Program-made: the position numbers and the translations under genes
Shown: positions 22,530 to 33,876 of the stretch, piece by piece
How positions within the stretch are numbered: the first letter of the stretch is position 1
Layout of the letters: each line of letters begins with the position of its first letter
The notes under the pieces: model-generated
Told to the model about the DNA's origin: nothing
Database searches by the model: none
What the model saw: the letters and a program-made list of their open reading frames with translations, nothing else
Assembly: GCA_016647705.1 (NCBI GenBank)
Contig: JAENRU010000467.1
Location: 46,001 to 110,000 of the forward strand
Source of the DNA: Eucommia ulmoides
Taxonomy: Eukaryota > Streptophyta > Magnoliopsida > Garryales > Eucommiaceae
Direction of reading: 5' to 3'
Length of the DNA: 64,000 nt

Positions 22530-22757
22530 AAGAGTTGGCTCTTCTTTCGCATAGTAACGCTTCAGGTGCTCGGTATTTCAGGGTGTCATAGGGGTACCCC
22601 ATCTTCAGTTTCCAAGTTGTAGGTGTCGAGCCGAGCTATTCGAGTGACCCGGTAAGGTCCTTCCTAGCCCAAAGCTAGCTTGCTAGCATTTTGGTCCCTG
22701 GTGGCCAACGTGACCTTTCTCAAGACGAGGTCGCCCACGTCAAATGATCGAGGTTGG
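22530..22757 (-). pseudogene. Integrase C-terminal (GPY/F-like) end of element 2
   Basis: The minus strand reads PRSFDVGDLVLRKVTLATR, KLALGWEGPYRVTRIARLDT and YNLETEDGVP, the conserved tail of Tat integrases. It is separated from the rest of integrase by the solo LTR at 22758-24348. Frame is kept through most of the tail. Confidence 0.8.
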
Positions 22758-24348
22758 TGTACAGTGCAACATTTGCATCCTCCTCGTATTGCCTACTCGC
22801 AAGTATACGAGGTTAAAGTTTTAGTATAGTGTGATCGTGAAAGATTGATGTCGTTACTATCGAGTATCGCGTTTGTGATGACCTAACTTTATCTAGGCTA
22901 AAAACAAATGTAATTAATTAATTAAACTACTACTAATATAACCTAAATTAACTATACTAATATACAAATATGTTTTAGGGGAAAGAATCGCCTAAGGATT
23001 AACGTGTTTACAAATACGTGTTCGATCTTGATTTACTCACGTTTACGGTGTTCGACCTATTTAACAATCTTGGTACGTAAACTCCACCACCACCTCTCCC
23101 GAGTGTAAGATGGGAGAATACATGACTTCAAGTCAACGAAGAAGTCCTCCTCAATGTCTTAACGACCCTAGGTCACATGAGTCTCGCCCAGCGTCATTGA
23201 TTACACACAATCCAACTCCCGACCGGGTCATTGGATCGTGCGTTGTATTTACTCTATCGACAATCTTCGTTCTAAAACTCTCTTTTCACCTCTCCCGAGT
23301 GTTAGACGATGAATATAATGTAATTTCATGTCAACGAAGAAGTCCCCCTCAACATCTTAACGACCCTAGGTCACGTGAGTCTTGCCCCAACATTATCGAT
23401 TGTCCACAATTCAAACCCCGACCGGTATAGAATCATGGCGTTTGTTTACCCTAATCCGAATCTAGGATTTGTCAAACCCCGTATTCTCCATGTATCTAAC
23501 TAAGCATGATAAACAAACAATACGATAAACACAATCAAACTACGAAGAACAAACATAAATGCAACACCGAAATCATCCAAACACATATTCATAAATTTAT
23601 TGTTAATCCCTATACAATCTATGTTTAACTACAACCATTACAGCATTTACAATGAAGGAATGAGCTAAACATGCTCATATGATCCTAAGTTAAAGAAATA
23701 AGGAAAAGAATCGAAAAACTTAGCCTCGTCCGAAGATTAGCTGCTAAGAAAGCTCAATGATCGCTTCATCATCTTTTCCACTTCGGAATATGAGCTCTAC
23801 CTCTAAAACTCCTAAACCTAAGCTTAAGTATGGCCTAAGGTGCCCAAATGGCCGGGGGGGCTCAAGATGAGGGGAGGGGAATGGGTATTTATAGACAAAA
23901 TATCTCAAAAATATCCTAAAAATATCTAGCCTATGTAGAGGATCACCGCCGCGGCCATAGGATTCAGCGTCACGGTGGTACAGTACTGATCGTCGCGGTG
24001 GTGAAGACAGCGGTGGACTTGGAAAACATTCTGCTGGTTTACCGCCTAAGCGGTGATCCGTCAGTAGCATTTATGTCTTCTTAGCATTTTTACCGCCGCG
24101 GCAGTAGTCTGGACGCCACGGCGGTGAGCTCGTTTCACAGTTTTGCCTCCGAGCTTGTTTTTCCACTGTTCTTCAACCGTTTTTGGTTCTATCTCATCGT
24201 TTTCGCTCTAGTTTCCTATATTTTTTTCCCACACACCTGATTTATACAAAAAGTATAAAAACTAATTAAAACGTAATAAAATACTATATAAACGCTCGAA
24301 AACTAACTTAATTCGGTTTGGAAATATGTAGGTAGATCACACCTGTCA
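22758..24348. mobile_element. Solo LTR (1591 bp) inside the element 2 integrase
   Basis: The ends are TGTACAG...CTGTCA. The flanks carry a 5-bp target duplication GTTGG/GTTGA with one mismatch (22753-22757, 24349-24353). Removing it restores the expected codon order of the integrase tail around the junction. There are no internal genes and no second terminal repeat, so a solo LTR is most likely. It contains a 196-bp tandem duplication and a GC-rich CACCGCCGCGG-type segment around 23940-24130. Confidence 0.7.
23063..23452. repeat. Tandem duplication, 196-bp period, two copies
   Basis: CACCTCTCCCGAGTGT occurs at 23091 and 23287. Both copies continue through TCAACGAAGAAGTCC, CTTAACGACCCTAGGTCAC and CCCGACCGG. 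Copies differ by some 15-20%. It lies inside the solo LTR. Confidence 0.85.
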
Positions 24349-24353
24349 GTTGA

Positions 24354-25651
24354 ACCCGGCGATTATAGTACCGTGCTTCTCTTTATTGATAGGCAATCTA
24401 ATGGATCTGAGCTTTTTCCCTCTTTTCTTCTAGTAGGTCAAGGTTCAGCGTCATACCTACTTCGTTTTCAACTCGGTTGAAGGAAGACGCAGTACGGGGC
24501 AAAGGTAGGCCAATCTGGACCTGGATGACAGCCTCTGAGCCAAATGTCATCGCGAAGGGCATATTATCGGTAGGAGTTCGAACCGTTGTGTAATAGGCCC
24601 ATAGCACGGGGTACAGGTCTTGCACCCATAAACCCTTGGATTTATCCAACCTGGTCTTCAGATTCTGCAAAATGGTCCGATTAGTAACTTTGACCTGGAT
24701 GTTAGCTTGGGGGTGACCTGGGGAGGAGAAGTGTATGCTAATTTCCAGCTCGGTGCACAGGTCAGCGAATAAGACATTTTCAAACTATTTACCGTTTTTC
24801 GAGACGATGGCCCTGGAAATGCCAAATCGACAAATGATGTACTTCCAGACAAAGTCTCTGATCTTTTCCTTGGTGATTCTGGTGAGGGACTCTACTTCCA
24901 CCAATTTTATGAAGTAGTCGATGGCGACGACCAAGAACTTCCTCTACTCAGTACCCTAAGAGAGTGGGTCGAGGAGGTTTATCCCCCATTGGGAGAAGGG
25001 CCTTAGGCTGGTCACTAGCACCAGTTCAGTAGGCGGGGCGTGAGGGTACGCGGCAAACCACTGGCACTTGTCACATTTCTTAATAAATTCTCCTGCATCT
25101 TCAAGCATCTTGAGCCAATAGTAACCGTGAAGGAGCAACTTCCGAGCTAACGACCTTCCCCCTGAGTGGTTTCCACAAATTCTCCCGTGAACCTCCCTTA
25201 TCACATAGTTAGCCTCCTCAGGTCGGAGGCACTTGGGGCATGGACCTGAGAAGGACTTGCGATATAAAACACCGTCAATGAGGGTGTACCGTGCTGCTTG
25301 GTATCGAATTCTTCTGGAATGAGCTCGGTTATTCACAAGCATTCCATCGGTGAGATAGCTCACGATCAGATCCATCCAGGTTGATCTGAAACTGAGGGCG
25401 CAAATTGTAGCGACCTCGTCCGAGGAGACGGGTCTTGGCTCAGCCAAATACTCCACGGGGATTGTCATTTGGAAAGTATACTTCACCGCCAAGGCCAGGT
25501 TAGAAAATACGTCGACATGCATATTTTCTTCTCGGGGTATTTGCTTAACTTGTAGTTTTTCAAAGTTCTTTAGCAGGGTGTTCACCCTCTCCAGGTAGGT
25601 GACCATGCTTGGATCCTTAGCAAGGTATTCACTGTTGACTTGGTTGACCAC
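24354..25651 (-). pseudogene. Integrase of element 2 (zinc-binding and core domains), catalytic residues lost
   Basis: The ORF 24956-25651 ends RNase H and begins integrase. Its HHCC zinc finger is intact in pattern (EVHGRICGNHSGG, later KKCDKCQ) and the first core Asp is present in INLLDPLS. Further on, the second catalytic Asp of the usual SDNG motif reads Lys (IVSKNGK, about 24790) and the catalytic Glu of QVEVTNR reads Lys (QVKVTNR, about 24690). The ORF 24398-24670 carries the PFAMTFGSEAVIQVQIGLP segment. Stops separate the pieces. An active enzyme is not expected. Confidence 0.85.
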
Positions 25652-27086
25652 GAGCTAGGAGTCACACAAGACCTGGAGTATTTTCACGTTGAATTTTCAG
25701 ACTAATCTCAGTCCGGCCAAGAGGGCTTCGTACTCAGTCTCATTGTTTATAGCCTGAAATCTGAGCCTGAGAGCGTATTCAATCTTCTCCTCGTCTAGGG
25801 TGATGAGGACCATCCCGGCACTCGAGCCGTTTTGGTTTGAGGACCCGTCGATAAAGAGTTTCCATGAATCAAGGCTTAGGTCGAAGTATACCTCGGAGGG
25901 CTCCTCATCTGGATGGTCAGTTAGGCTATGAAATTAGCTAGGACCTATCTCTTTAATGTTGTCTTGGGATGATACTCGATGTGAAACTGGCCCAGTTTGA
26001 GGCTGTACTTCATCAATCGCCCAGAGACATCAAGGGAGTGGAGGATTTACCTTAACGGCTGGTCGGTCAACACCACAAAAGTATGCACCTGAAAATATTG
26101 CTTGCGTTTTCTCGAGGCGATTAGCAAAGTGTAGGCCAACTTTTCAAACTTAGTATATCTTGTCTCGAGGTCGATAAGGACCCTGCTCAAGTAGTAGACC
26201 AGGCTCTGCACACCAGCATTTTCTCTAACGAGGACGGCACTCACCGTTGTGGTGGAAGCAGCGATATATAGGAGCAGCTCCTCCTCTTTCTAAGGCATAT
26301 TGAGTAGTGGAGCTGAGGAAATGTACTTTTTTAACTTCTTGGAGAGCGTTTCCGCATTCCTTGGTCCATTCGAACGCCTTGTTCTCTCTAAGGATCTTAA
26401 ATAACGAAAGGCACTTTTCGGAGGACCGAGAGATGAAACGACTTAGGGTGGCTAACCGGCCCGTCAGCATCTGAACCTTCTTCTTATTTTGCGAGGAAGC
26501 CATTGCGAGCACCACGCTAATCTGTTCGAGGTTGGCATCAATACCGCGTTGTAAGACCATAAAGCCCCAAAACTTGCCAGCGGACACCCCAAAAATGTAC
26601 TTGGTCGGATTTAGCTTCATACGGTGAGCTCAGAGTTTATTAAAGTAGGCCTAGAGATGACCGAGGTGGTCTTGAGCCTGGACATTTTTTTATGAGCATA
26701 TCATCGATGTACACCTCCATGGTCTCCCTAATCTCCTTTTTGAACATCTTATTAACAAGCCTCTGATAGGTCGCTCCCGCATTGTGAAGGCCGAAGGGCA
26801 TGACCTTATAGCAGTAGGTACCCATGTTCATGATTAACGAGGTCTTGCTCTTGTCCAGAGGATACATCGGGATCTAATTTTAGCTGGCGTAACCATCGAG
26901 GAAGCTGAGTCGCTCATGCCCCGCCGTCGCGTCGATCACAAGGTTGATCCTGGGAAGGGGAAAGAAATCCTTTGGGTAGGACTTATTTAGATCCTTGAAG
27001 TCTACACAAAGTTTCCATTTGTTGTCGGCCTTAAGGCCAGGACAACATTCATGAGCCAGTCTAGGAATTTGACTTCTTTCACACAT
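25640..27086 (-). pseudogene. Reverse transcriptase and RNase H of element 2 (broken)
   Basis: From high to low coordinates: RT palm (27086-26880) with WKLCVDFKDLNKSYPKD; the ORF 26867-26640 with YKVMPFGLHNAGATYQRLV and the catalytic VYIDDML; RT thumb/connection (26620-26225) with GVSAGKFWGFMVLQRGIDAN; then a second RNase H-like domain (26244-26047). An RNase H follows near 25860-25640, with LFIDGSSNQNGSSAG and NNETEYEALLAGLRL; its third acidic motif is followed by a stop. The catalytic YIDD is kept, but several stops and frameshifts break the polyprotein. Confidence 0.85.
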
Positions 27087-27970
27087 CCGACCTGATGAGC
27101 TTATTCATCTCTTCCTCTATTATTTTATGTTGATCTAGATAAAACTTCCTTCTTTTCTGGAAAATAGGCAGGTGGTACACGTCGGTATGGAGCCGGTACA
27201 TGGCCACACTGGGATCAATCCGAGGAAGTTCATTATGCGACCAGGTAAAAACGTAGTAATTCTTCCTCAATAGCTCGATTCGCTGCTCAACGACGAGCCA
27301 AGCTCCTATCCTCACCGTTCTCTCGGCGATGATGGGGTGAATGGGGACTTTGAATAAATCCTCATGAGACCATGGGCTGGTCTCTTCGTCCCGGGGATCA
27401 TCGATCAGCACGGGTGTGGCGTATCCGACCTGGGCCACGAGCTCGGGAGGGGATTGGCAAGGGTCCACAAGCTTGGGCTCTAGCTGTAATTTCTACTTCT
27501 TCTTCATCGCCCTCCTTGCGCAGGCCTGGGCAGTTTCTTGATTTCCTTGGACTTCACCCACCCCATAACTGGTGGGAAACTTTATTTTCTGGTGATATAG
27601 TGAGCTCACGGCCCTTAGGGCTGCCACGATAGGTCAGCCCATAATCACGTTATACGGCGACTGCCTATCCACTATGAGAAACTTGGACCAGACAATGGTT
27701 GTCTTCATCCTAGATCCAACTGTGACGGGCAGCGAGACCTACCCAACCGAGCTGACGACGTCCCTCCCAAAACCAACGAGGGCGAACTTTACAGGTTACA
27801 CAGTATTGGAATCCAACCTCATTCTGTCAAATACCTATTTAAAGATAATGTCAGCCGAGCTACCGCTGTCAACCAGAATCCTTATTGTTTTATAGTAGTT
27901 AATCAAAACGAAAATAACCAGTGCGTCATCATGTGGAACATGCACCCCTTTCAGGTCGGCTTTGCTAAAG
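27087..27970 (-). pseudogene. Protease and linker of element 2
   Basis: On the minus strand near 27880-27830 the protease active site reads ILVDSGSSADIIF, with the catalytic Asp intact. It is followed by a stop in what should be the next helix. The ORF 27468-27079 is the conserved linker before RT (VAMYRLHTDVYHLPIFQKRR). The segment 27630-27480 is a basic spacer. Confidence 0.75.
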
Positions 27971-29880
27971 GAGATAACGTGGTGGGTAGCTACATCTATC
28001 GTGTTAACCTCATATACACCCTACTCGGTCTTTTTCTTACCCTTGCTTTCGTATCTCTTTCGAAATGAGGAGGTGTTACCACCGAGACCCAGCCCCCCAT
28101 GAATGACATTAATCTCATCATTGACTCTCAGGTCGGTGTCTTCACTCGTGTTATCTTCTCAGGGTAAAGGTCGGTTGTCATTTTTTCTTCAACGTTGACC
28201 CTGGTGTTCATCACGGCAGTCATTCCCCACAACCCAATCTTCGTTTGTTCGACGAACATAATTATCGAGGTAACCTCATCAGATGAGAGCCTCTATTTCT
28301 TCCTTCAGCTGGAAACAATCCTCGGTGGCATGATCGCGATTCCTGTGGAAGTCGTACTATTTATCGACCGACCTACCCAAAGACTTCCTCCTCAGGGGAG
28401 GGACAGGTAAAAAGATCCATTCCCAGCGTTCTTGGCAAAGATGGTGAAGATAGAGGTGGTAAGGGGCGTGAAACTATACTAACAGGGACCTGGGGGTGGC
28501 CTCCTATTGCCAAGCAGAGGTCCCAAATGACCTTCTGCTTAGAGTCTCCTAGAGGCTTGAGCCCAACTCAACCCTTCATCAGGTCAATCCTTCTTCTTGA
28601 GGAGTTTTTCTCTCTCCTTCTTTACTCTGTCGAGGAGGTCGGCCTTGTAGTAATGGTGCCCAGATCAAAGGTTTCACGCAAACATGAGGCGGGCTTGGAA
28701 CTTAGATCATATGAGAGTCTCCGGTGCCTAAATCTGTTAATAAAGGCATTGAGGGCCACGACGTCGGATACTCTTTCACATGCGAGGTATTATAACTAGA
28801 ATCTATTAATGTAATCACCCAAGTTCTCGTTTGCCTCCTGCCTAAAGGTAAGGATATGAGTAACGGTCTTGGGCCTTCACAGAGATCGACTGAATCTTTC
28901 TAAGAATTGCTGCTCAAGTTGGAGAAAGATGGAGATTGAGGCCGGCGTCAGGTCGTTAAACTATGTCTGAGCAGGACCAGTCAGACCAAGCGAAAAAAAC
29001 TTACATCATACCGTGTTGGAGGCAGCGTCCATATCCATATGGGAGAGATAAATGGAGAGATAATCTGTGGGATCAGTTGTCCCATTGTACTGGGCTACCC
29101 GTGGATAAGGAAATCAATACGGAACAGGATCCTCCGTGATTTTAGTAATAAAATGAGATCTTACCCCCGCAATTAGCCCGGCTGTGCCCCCAGTATTTTG
29201 CATTTGATTGAGAGAGGCCTCTATCTTGGTTATGCGTCGCTCCATAGCTACTTTACCTCTAGCCAGGGTAGCGACCTGACTAACTGCGGCCCGGGCCCTA
29301 GGGCTCCGAGCCGGGGGAAAAAGAGTGAGAATCTACCTCATGGATTTGGTGAGATCGGTGCTCAAAATGGTCCTGGAGACTATATTCCCGAGCTGGCAGT
29401 GACCCCGATCTGTCCTCAGATCGACATCCATGTGTCGATTGAGATATAGACCTCAAAGCAACAGGGGGTCAAAATCCCTCTCCCTCGGAGGGTTGACGGC
29501 CTAAGGCCGGACCCACGCCACATGTTCGTGAGAGATGACCACTCAATCATCGGACTCCTGTGGGCAGTCTTTCTCCCCTGCAATATAGTGATTTGGCCCC
29601 CTTGATCTGGGGCTGGAGGCAGGCGAGCGAGGAGAATGATAAAGTAGCCTTGGAACTTGCCGAGCTGGCGCTCAACGTTGTCGAGCCTGGCGGCATCAAC
29701 GGGCCTGGAAGTTTGGCCTAGGAAGACGCCTGAGGCTGGGACTGGGGGACAAGATTGTCCCTCAATATTGATATTTTCTTCTTCAATATTGATATTTTCT
29801 CCGTCGACTGTTCGACGGGCAGTAGCCCTGGTTTTCGGTCTTGAAGCTTGCAGCATGTCTTCAATGAGGTTTCTATTCAT
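27971..29880 (-). pseudogene. gag of element 2 (broken)
   Basis: The minus ORF 29880-29416 starts MNRNLIEDMLQASRPKTRAT and contains a coiled segment (DNVERQLGKFQGY). Further down, frames shift repeatedly, but pieces with the gag character of Tat elements are visible near 28400-28250 (YDFHRNRDHATEDCFQLKEE), a remnant zinc knuckle in which Phe replaces the first cysteine. No long open frame survives in 29400-28000. Confidence 0.65.
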
Positions 29881-29983
29881 CGCAACGTTCTAGATCCTGA
29901 TCGCAAAGATTGTCCAAACCTTGTGTTCATCAAACCTTAGCGAAACAGGTAGCTAATGATTTGCAGAAGGCTATTTGTGCGCT

Positions 29984-30003
29984 TCTCACAGACGGCATCA
30001 AAT
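29984..30003 (-). promoter_or_regulatory. Primer binding site of element 2
   Basis: Read on the minus strand directly after the 5' LTR end, the sequence is ATTTGATGCCGTCTGTGAGA. It closely resembles the TTTGGCGCCGTCTGTGGGAA site of element 1. Confidence 0.65.
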
Positions 30004-30787
30004 TGTTGGTGTCAAAAATTAGTCCGACCAGCAATATATGATCTGATCACCCTTCGCGTGAAAAGCTGCAACTAATCTGGGAATGATCTTCGTCCTTGCT
30101 GGAGTCTTCGATTCGACCTAGACAGGCGTTGTCTGACCTATTATTTGAGCTGGAAAGCCTGGCTCTACTGGAACCTTATCCGAGCCGTTGTCCGAGCTGA
30201 GCTCTAATCTGCCACCTATACACAGGACAGGCTAGGGTATTTCCAGCGTGTCCCCTCCAGCATGAGAATAAGAGCTTGAGGATAAAAAAGCAGGTTGTAC
30301 AAAGTAAAGCTATTACCTCGACCTATAGAGTGTGTTTTTTCACGTTTGTAATGTGATGATGAAGCCTTCTATTTATAGGCAAGGAATCGATTAGCACTCC
30401 AAAAGATTAAGGCCTTAAGCTCGATTTAGCGCTAATTAGTCAGGCGTGTGAGAAACACGGGGGATTAGAGCTATGGGCCTAGCCCTTGGGCCCCTTTGTT
30501 CGCTGATGTAGAAACCCATGGACCAAGCATGTTTAAGGGAGCGACAAGCCAGCCTGGGTACCGAGGCGCAGGTCGGGGTGACCGCACCGATCTGCCCCTG
30601 GTGGCGATAATAAAGGAGATTCTTGTTTGGTGATCGACCAAGTGCTTCGTGCTGACCGTCTTGAAGAGGCACCTGGGTTGTCTATTTACAGGCTTATCAG
30701 GTCGCTGTTGATGAAGTGGTGTTGCTGACGTGACGATTTTGATCCAGGTGGCGGACACATGGAGGTAGTCAGATTTTACCCACATCA
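30004..30787 (-). repeat. 5' LTR of element 2 (right copy)
   Basis: It is 784 bp, the partner of 18410-19191. A TATAAATA box is on the minus strand at 30370-30377. The target duplication GCTCG follows at 30788-30792. Confidence 0.9.
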
Positions 30788-30792
30788 GCTCG

Positions 30793-32855
30793 TATTTTGC
30801 CCAGTCTTGATAAAGAGTTTATTTGGAGTCTTCTTTCTATTGAACAAGTTCAACTCTTTTTACGTGGAGTTCAGCTGAAACTCGGATTAAAGCGAAGTGG
30901 TGACCACTTTAGGCTCTACCTCCTTGGCCGCAATCAGCTCAACTTTCTCAATCTCATGCCTCAAGTTTCGCTTAGCTAGTTCAGTCGCATATCTCCAGTT
31001 CAACTCTAATTCCTTGTGGGTCTGCACGTGATTATGTTTAATCACTTCCTGGCTTAGACTCTACCTAAGAATAGCTTTTTGGTAGGTCATTTTCTCAAGG
31101 TTTCTCGTTAGAACCTTTAGTTCGGTGTCCTTTGCTAACTTGGAAATAGTTGGTCAGTCTACAGAGCTTTTGCCTCAACTTTTATTTTTGAAACTTCTCC
31201 TCCAGTTTTCCAGACTCGCTGAACTAAAAAAAAGATGTGACTCCATCTCATTCAAGTCATTAGTACCGTCGGCACCGCTGCTAGCAAATGGGCAATTTAA
31301 AATAATAATGAGACCGAGTATTAGAAGACGTTTGGCAAAGTTTATATATAAGAACCAAATAACGCAAAGAGAATAAGACATCACCAACATAGTTATGTAG
31401 ACGCCAAGGAGAAATAAGTTTACTTGTTTTGATCCTCAATACTAAGGCGACCACTGGTCCACGATTGATTCCATAGTACCTGAAGCGCTTCATCAATCTT
31501 GTGACGAGCTGCAGTAAGAGTGGGACACGGTTCAGAAAGAAAATTGAGCATTTTTTTAAGAGAAAAGAGAAGAACTCTTCCTAGTTAGATCTAGGATGAA
31601 TTGAGGATTTGGAATTTTGATTGAGTAATCTTTCTGAGATAGATTGGTTGTAGAGGATAATGAATCACAGTCTTCCCTTGAACTACCCCTAAGGTTGGCA
31701 GGGAGAGGAGATGATGGTGGAGCGTAGGTTTTCCTCGAGCTACCTTCAAGAATGGTAGGAAGAAAATATGGCAGTGCCACAGTCAGACGGATATCCGGAG
31801 AAGATGAGGTAGATGGAGCAGCAGAAACTGTGGGGGGCACCATTGGAATATCCACAAAAATTTTGCCACGCCTAAGTAGTAGCTCGAATTGTTGAGAAGA
31901 TTCCCAAGTTGAAAAGGGAGCGTTGATCTAACCTTTTGCTTGGCCTGAGTTATTAGAAGTAAGAAATATGACCCTTATTTTTTCAAAGGGTTGGATCAGC
32001 TTTAGAAGTTGGCCTTATTTTTCTTCCACTTCACCAGCATATCGTCCATAAGTTCATCCTGAAGATCCATTTAAACAGGGCTTAGTACAAGTTTGGCGAG
32101 AGACGTGTCCAAGGGATACGGGAAGATCTCCTTATGAAGCCGATCAGCGGGTACTAACAATTTGTAGAGTTGAGCTTTCTCTTCTTTGAATATCGTGTCT
32201 TACTGATAAGCAAAGCAATCTGCAACAAGTGAAGGAGTGTAAATTACTTGGAGGGTGAAAAAGGCGAGGAACAATTGGTTCTTTTTACGTGTCTGATGAA
32301 GGAAATTCCTAATCCCCGCTAAAAAATAAATAACATTTTTTCCAGTGACTGAAGGATTTTGGAATATCGATGAGAAATTAATTATGGGTAACAAGGTAGA
32401 GATAGAATATATTTGATTGAGAAATGTATTTGAGATCGCTAATCCCTCTTAAAATAATAATAGTTAAAGGGACCTCATGCTTAGGAAAAAGGTAGTAGCC
32501 TCCGAGGAGTTAACGCCAATTATTGGGGGATAGTTGAATGAGACAAATATCATAAGATTGAAAAATTTTGTGGATTAAATTGGGGAAAGGAAGATGAAGA
32601 CCAAAATCAAACATCCTGTAATGCAAACAAACCTCGTTTTTCACGACGAGTGTGAGGGCGGTCCTTATCTTCAAGAACCCTAATAGTAACAGAAGAAAGA
32701 ATGTTGAATATATTGCGAAATTTAAATATGGAATCAGAAGGAAAAATAGAGGGACCATGTTCGACGAAGTTTAAGGAATGATCTTTCTAGGAAGAACCGG
32801 CATCTACCGTGGTAGTACTAGAAACGAGATTTAGTTGGTGTTGCGATTCAACCAT
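30793..32855 (-). pseudogene. Antisense extra ORF of element 1 (putative gypsy-type transposon protein), main part
   Basis: On the minus strand, opposite to the pol of element 1, the first ATG is at 32855. The stretch 32680-32510 reads EVCLHYRMFDFGLHLPFPN and later YDICLIQLSPNNWR, matching the Transposase_28 (PF04195) domain also found in element 2. A Ser/Pro-rich linker follows (31855-31556). A long charged coiled coil comes next (about 31100-30800: EVIKHNHVQTHKELELNWRY and LAKRNLRHEIEKVELI). The frame is then cut by element 2 at the GCTCG site and resumes at 18409. Stops and frame changes occur between blocks. Function is unknown. Confidence 0.6.
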
Positions 32856-32986
32856 TAAAAGAAAGAAAAAAGGGAGATGAAGAACTGGAGTCGAAAGATT
32901 TGAGATGAACAATAATGGTTAAATCTGAATAAATAGTAAAAATGTGAAGAGAAGAGAAAAATATTACTTACGCAATCCAAGGAGAT

Positions 32987-32997
32987 AAGGGGGGAAA
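32987..32997 (+). promoter_or_regulatory. Polypurine tract of element 1
   Basis: AAGGGGGGAAA directly abuts the right LTR start TGATGTAGG, as expected for the plus-strand primer of a plus-oriented gypsy element. Confidence 0.75.
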
Positions 32998-33460
32998 TGA
33001 TGTAGGTGGTTTTTCCCATATCTCTTATGCATGCCTAATAATGGGCAAAAATGGGCTCACTAAGGTAAGGCTCACAACTGTTCAAGAAAGGTGGATTGAT
33101 GGGCTTAATTTGATAGGGCCAACATACGAAATGAGAAAAAAACATGGGTCAGAATTGGGACGGCCCATGAGAGATCTAGAATGATCAAGCCCAAGCATAC
33201 AAATGGTTTACCATAACGGCCATATGGAGAACATTGGGGCAGTTAAGATCATGGCGAAATTCTTGGTGATCAGGTATTCTTACTCTATAAATATATTAAC
33301 TTTTAGGCTCAAACGGCGATGCACTAATATATATCTGAAAGACTTAATTAACTTATTCTCACGCCAAAAGGTATTTGGCTGATACCACATTGATATCCTA
33401 AGTATTGCAGGTGTTATTCAAGACTTCAGGAGTTGGAGTAGCTAACAAAATTTTTCAGCA
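32998..33460 (+). repeat. 3' LTR of element 1
   Basis: It starts TGATGTAGG and ends TTCAGCA. It aligns along its length with 3454-3929, with many substitutions and small indels. The TATAAATATA box is at 33286-33295. Confidence 0.85.
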
Positions 33461-33876
33461 TCAAAACTAACGTTAAACTTGTGGTTAATTGTACTTAGTT
33501 CTTCACCCCATTTGGGATGAATAATAATCAGGGGGTTTAGGACACTATAGGATGGATATCGATGAGCCTTTAAACCCTTGCATTTAATGAAATGAAGTTG
33601 GTATTAGTGTTTACTAATATTATCATCACCATGTGATTTAAGATTTACAGTAAGAAGGATGGTGGTTGTGCAAAAGTTTTGAAAAATTCTATTGGCCAAG
33701 TCTACCTATGAGAGGTGGAGGAGGCGGAATTGGATAGTGCAAATAAATTTTATAGTTTTTTACTTCTTTTTAGCTCTTTTAAATCTTACGCTTTATACGG
33801 ATATAAAAAATTAAATACATGTGTGAAAGTAGTGCAAGTGCACAAACAAATATTGGGATAGAGAAAGTTCCCCAAT
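33461..33876. other. Intergenic, nothing recognised
   Basis: AT-rich sequence without ORFs above chance or recognisable repeats. Confidence 0.5.

Larger units (their letters stand above)
18410..30787 (-). mobile_element. Tat-lineage Ty3/gypsy LTR retrotransposon on the minus strand (element 2)
   Basis: LTRs at 18410-19191 and 30004-30787 begin TGATGTGGGT and end GACACCAACA on the element strand. A perfect 5-bp target duplication GCTCG flanks it (18405-18409, 30788-30792). On the minus strand the order is LTR, primer site, gag, protease, RT, RNase H, integrase, an extra ORF in the opposite direction, purine tract, LTR. It sits inside the antisense ORF of element 1. LTR divergence is about 14% over the first 300 aligned bases by eye. 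Stops occur throughout pol. A solo LTR (22758-24348) interrupts integrase. Confidence 0.9.
3454..33460 (+). mobile_element. Tat-lineage Ty3/gypsy LTR retrotransposon, old and heavily nested (element 1)
   Basis: Related LTRs lie at 3454-3929 and 32998-33460, both TG...CA. A TGGCGCC primer site follows the left LTR and a purine tract AAGGGGGGAAA precedes the right one. Between them, on the plus strand and in order, are relics of gag, protease, RT, RNase H and integrase, then a long 3' region with tandem repeats and an ORF on the opposite strand. That layout is known from the Tat lineage (Retand, Grande, Ogre). The LTRs differ at roughly a fifth of positions by eye. The flanking 5-mers (AACCC and TCAAA) do not match, so no target duplication survives. 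All coding parts carry stops or frameshifts. Younger insertions supply more than half of the length. Confidence 0.85.
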
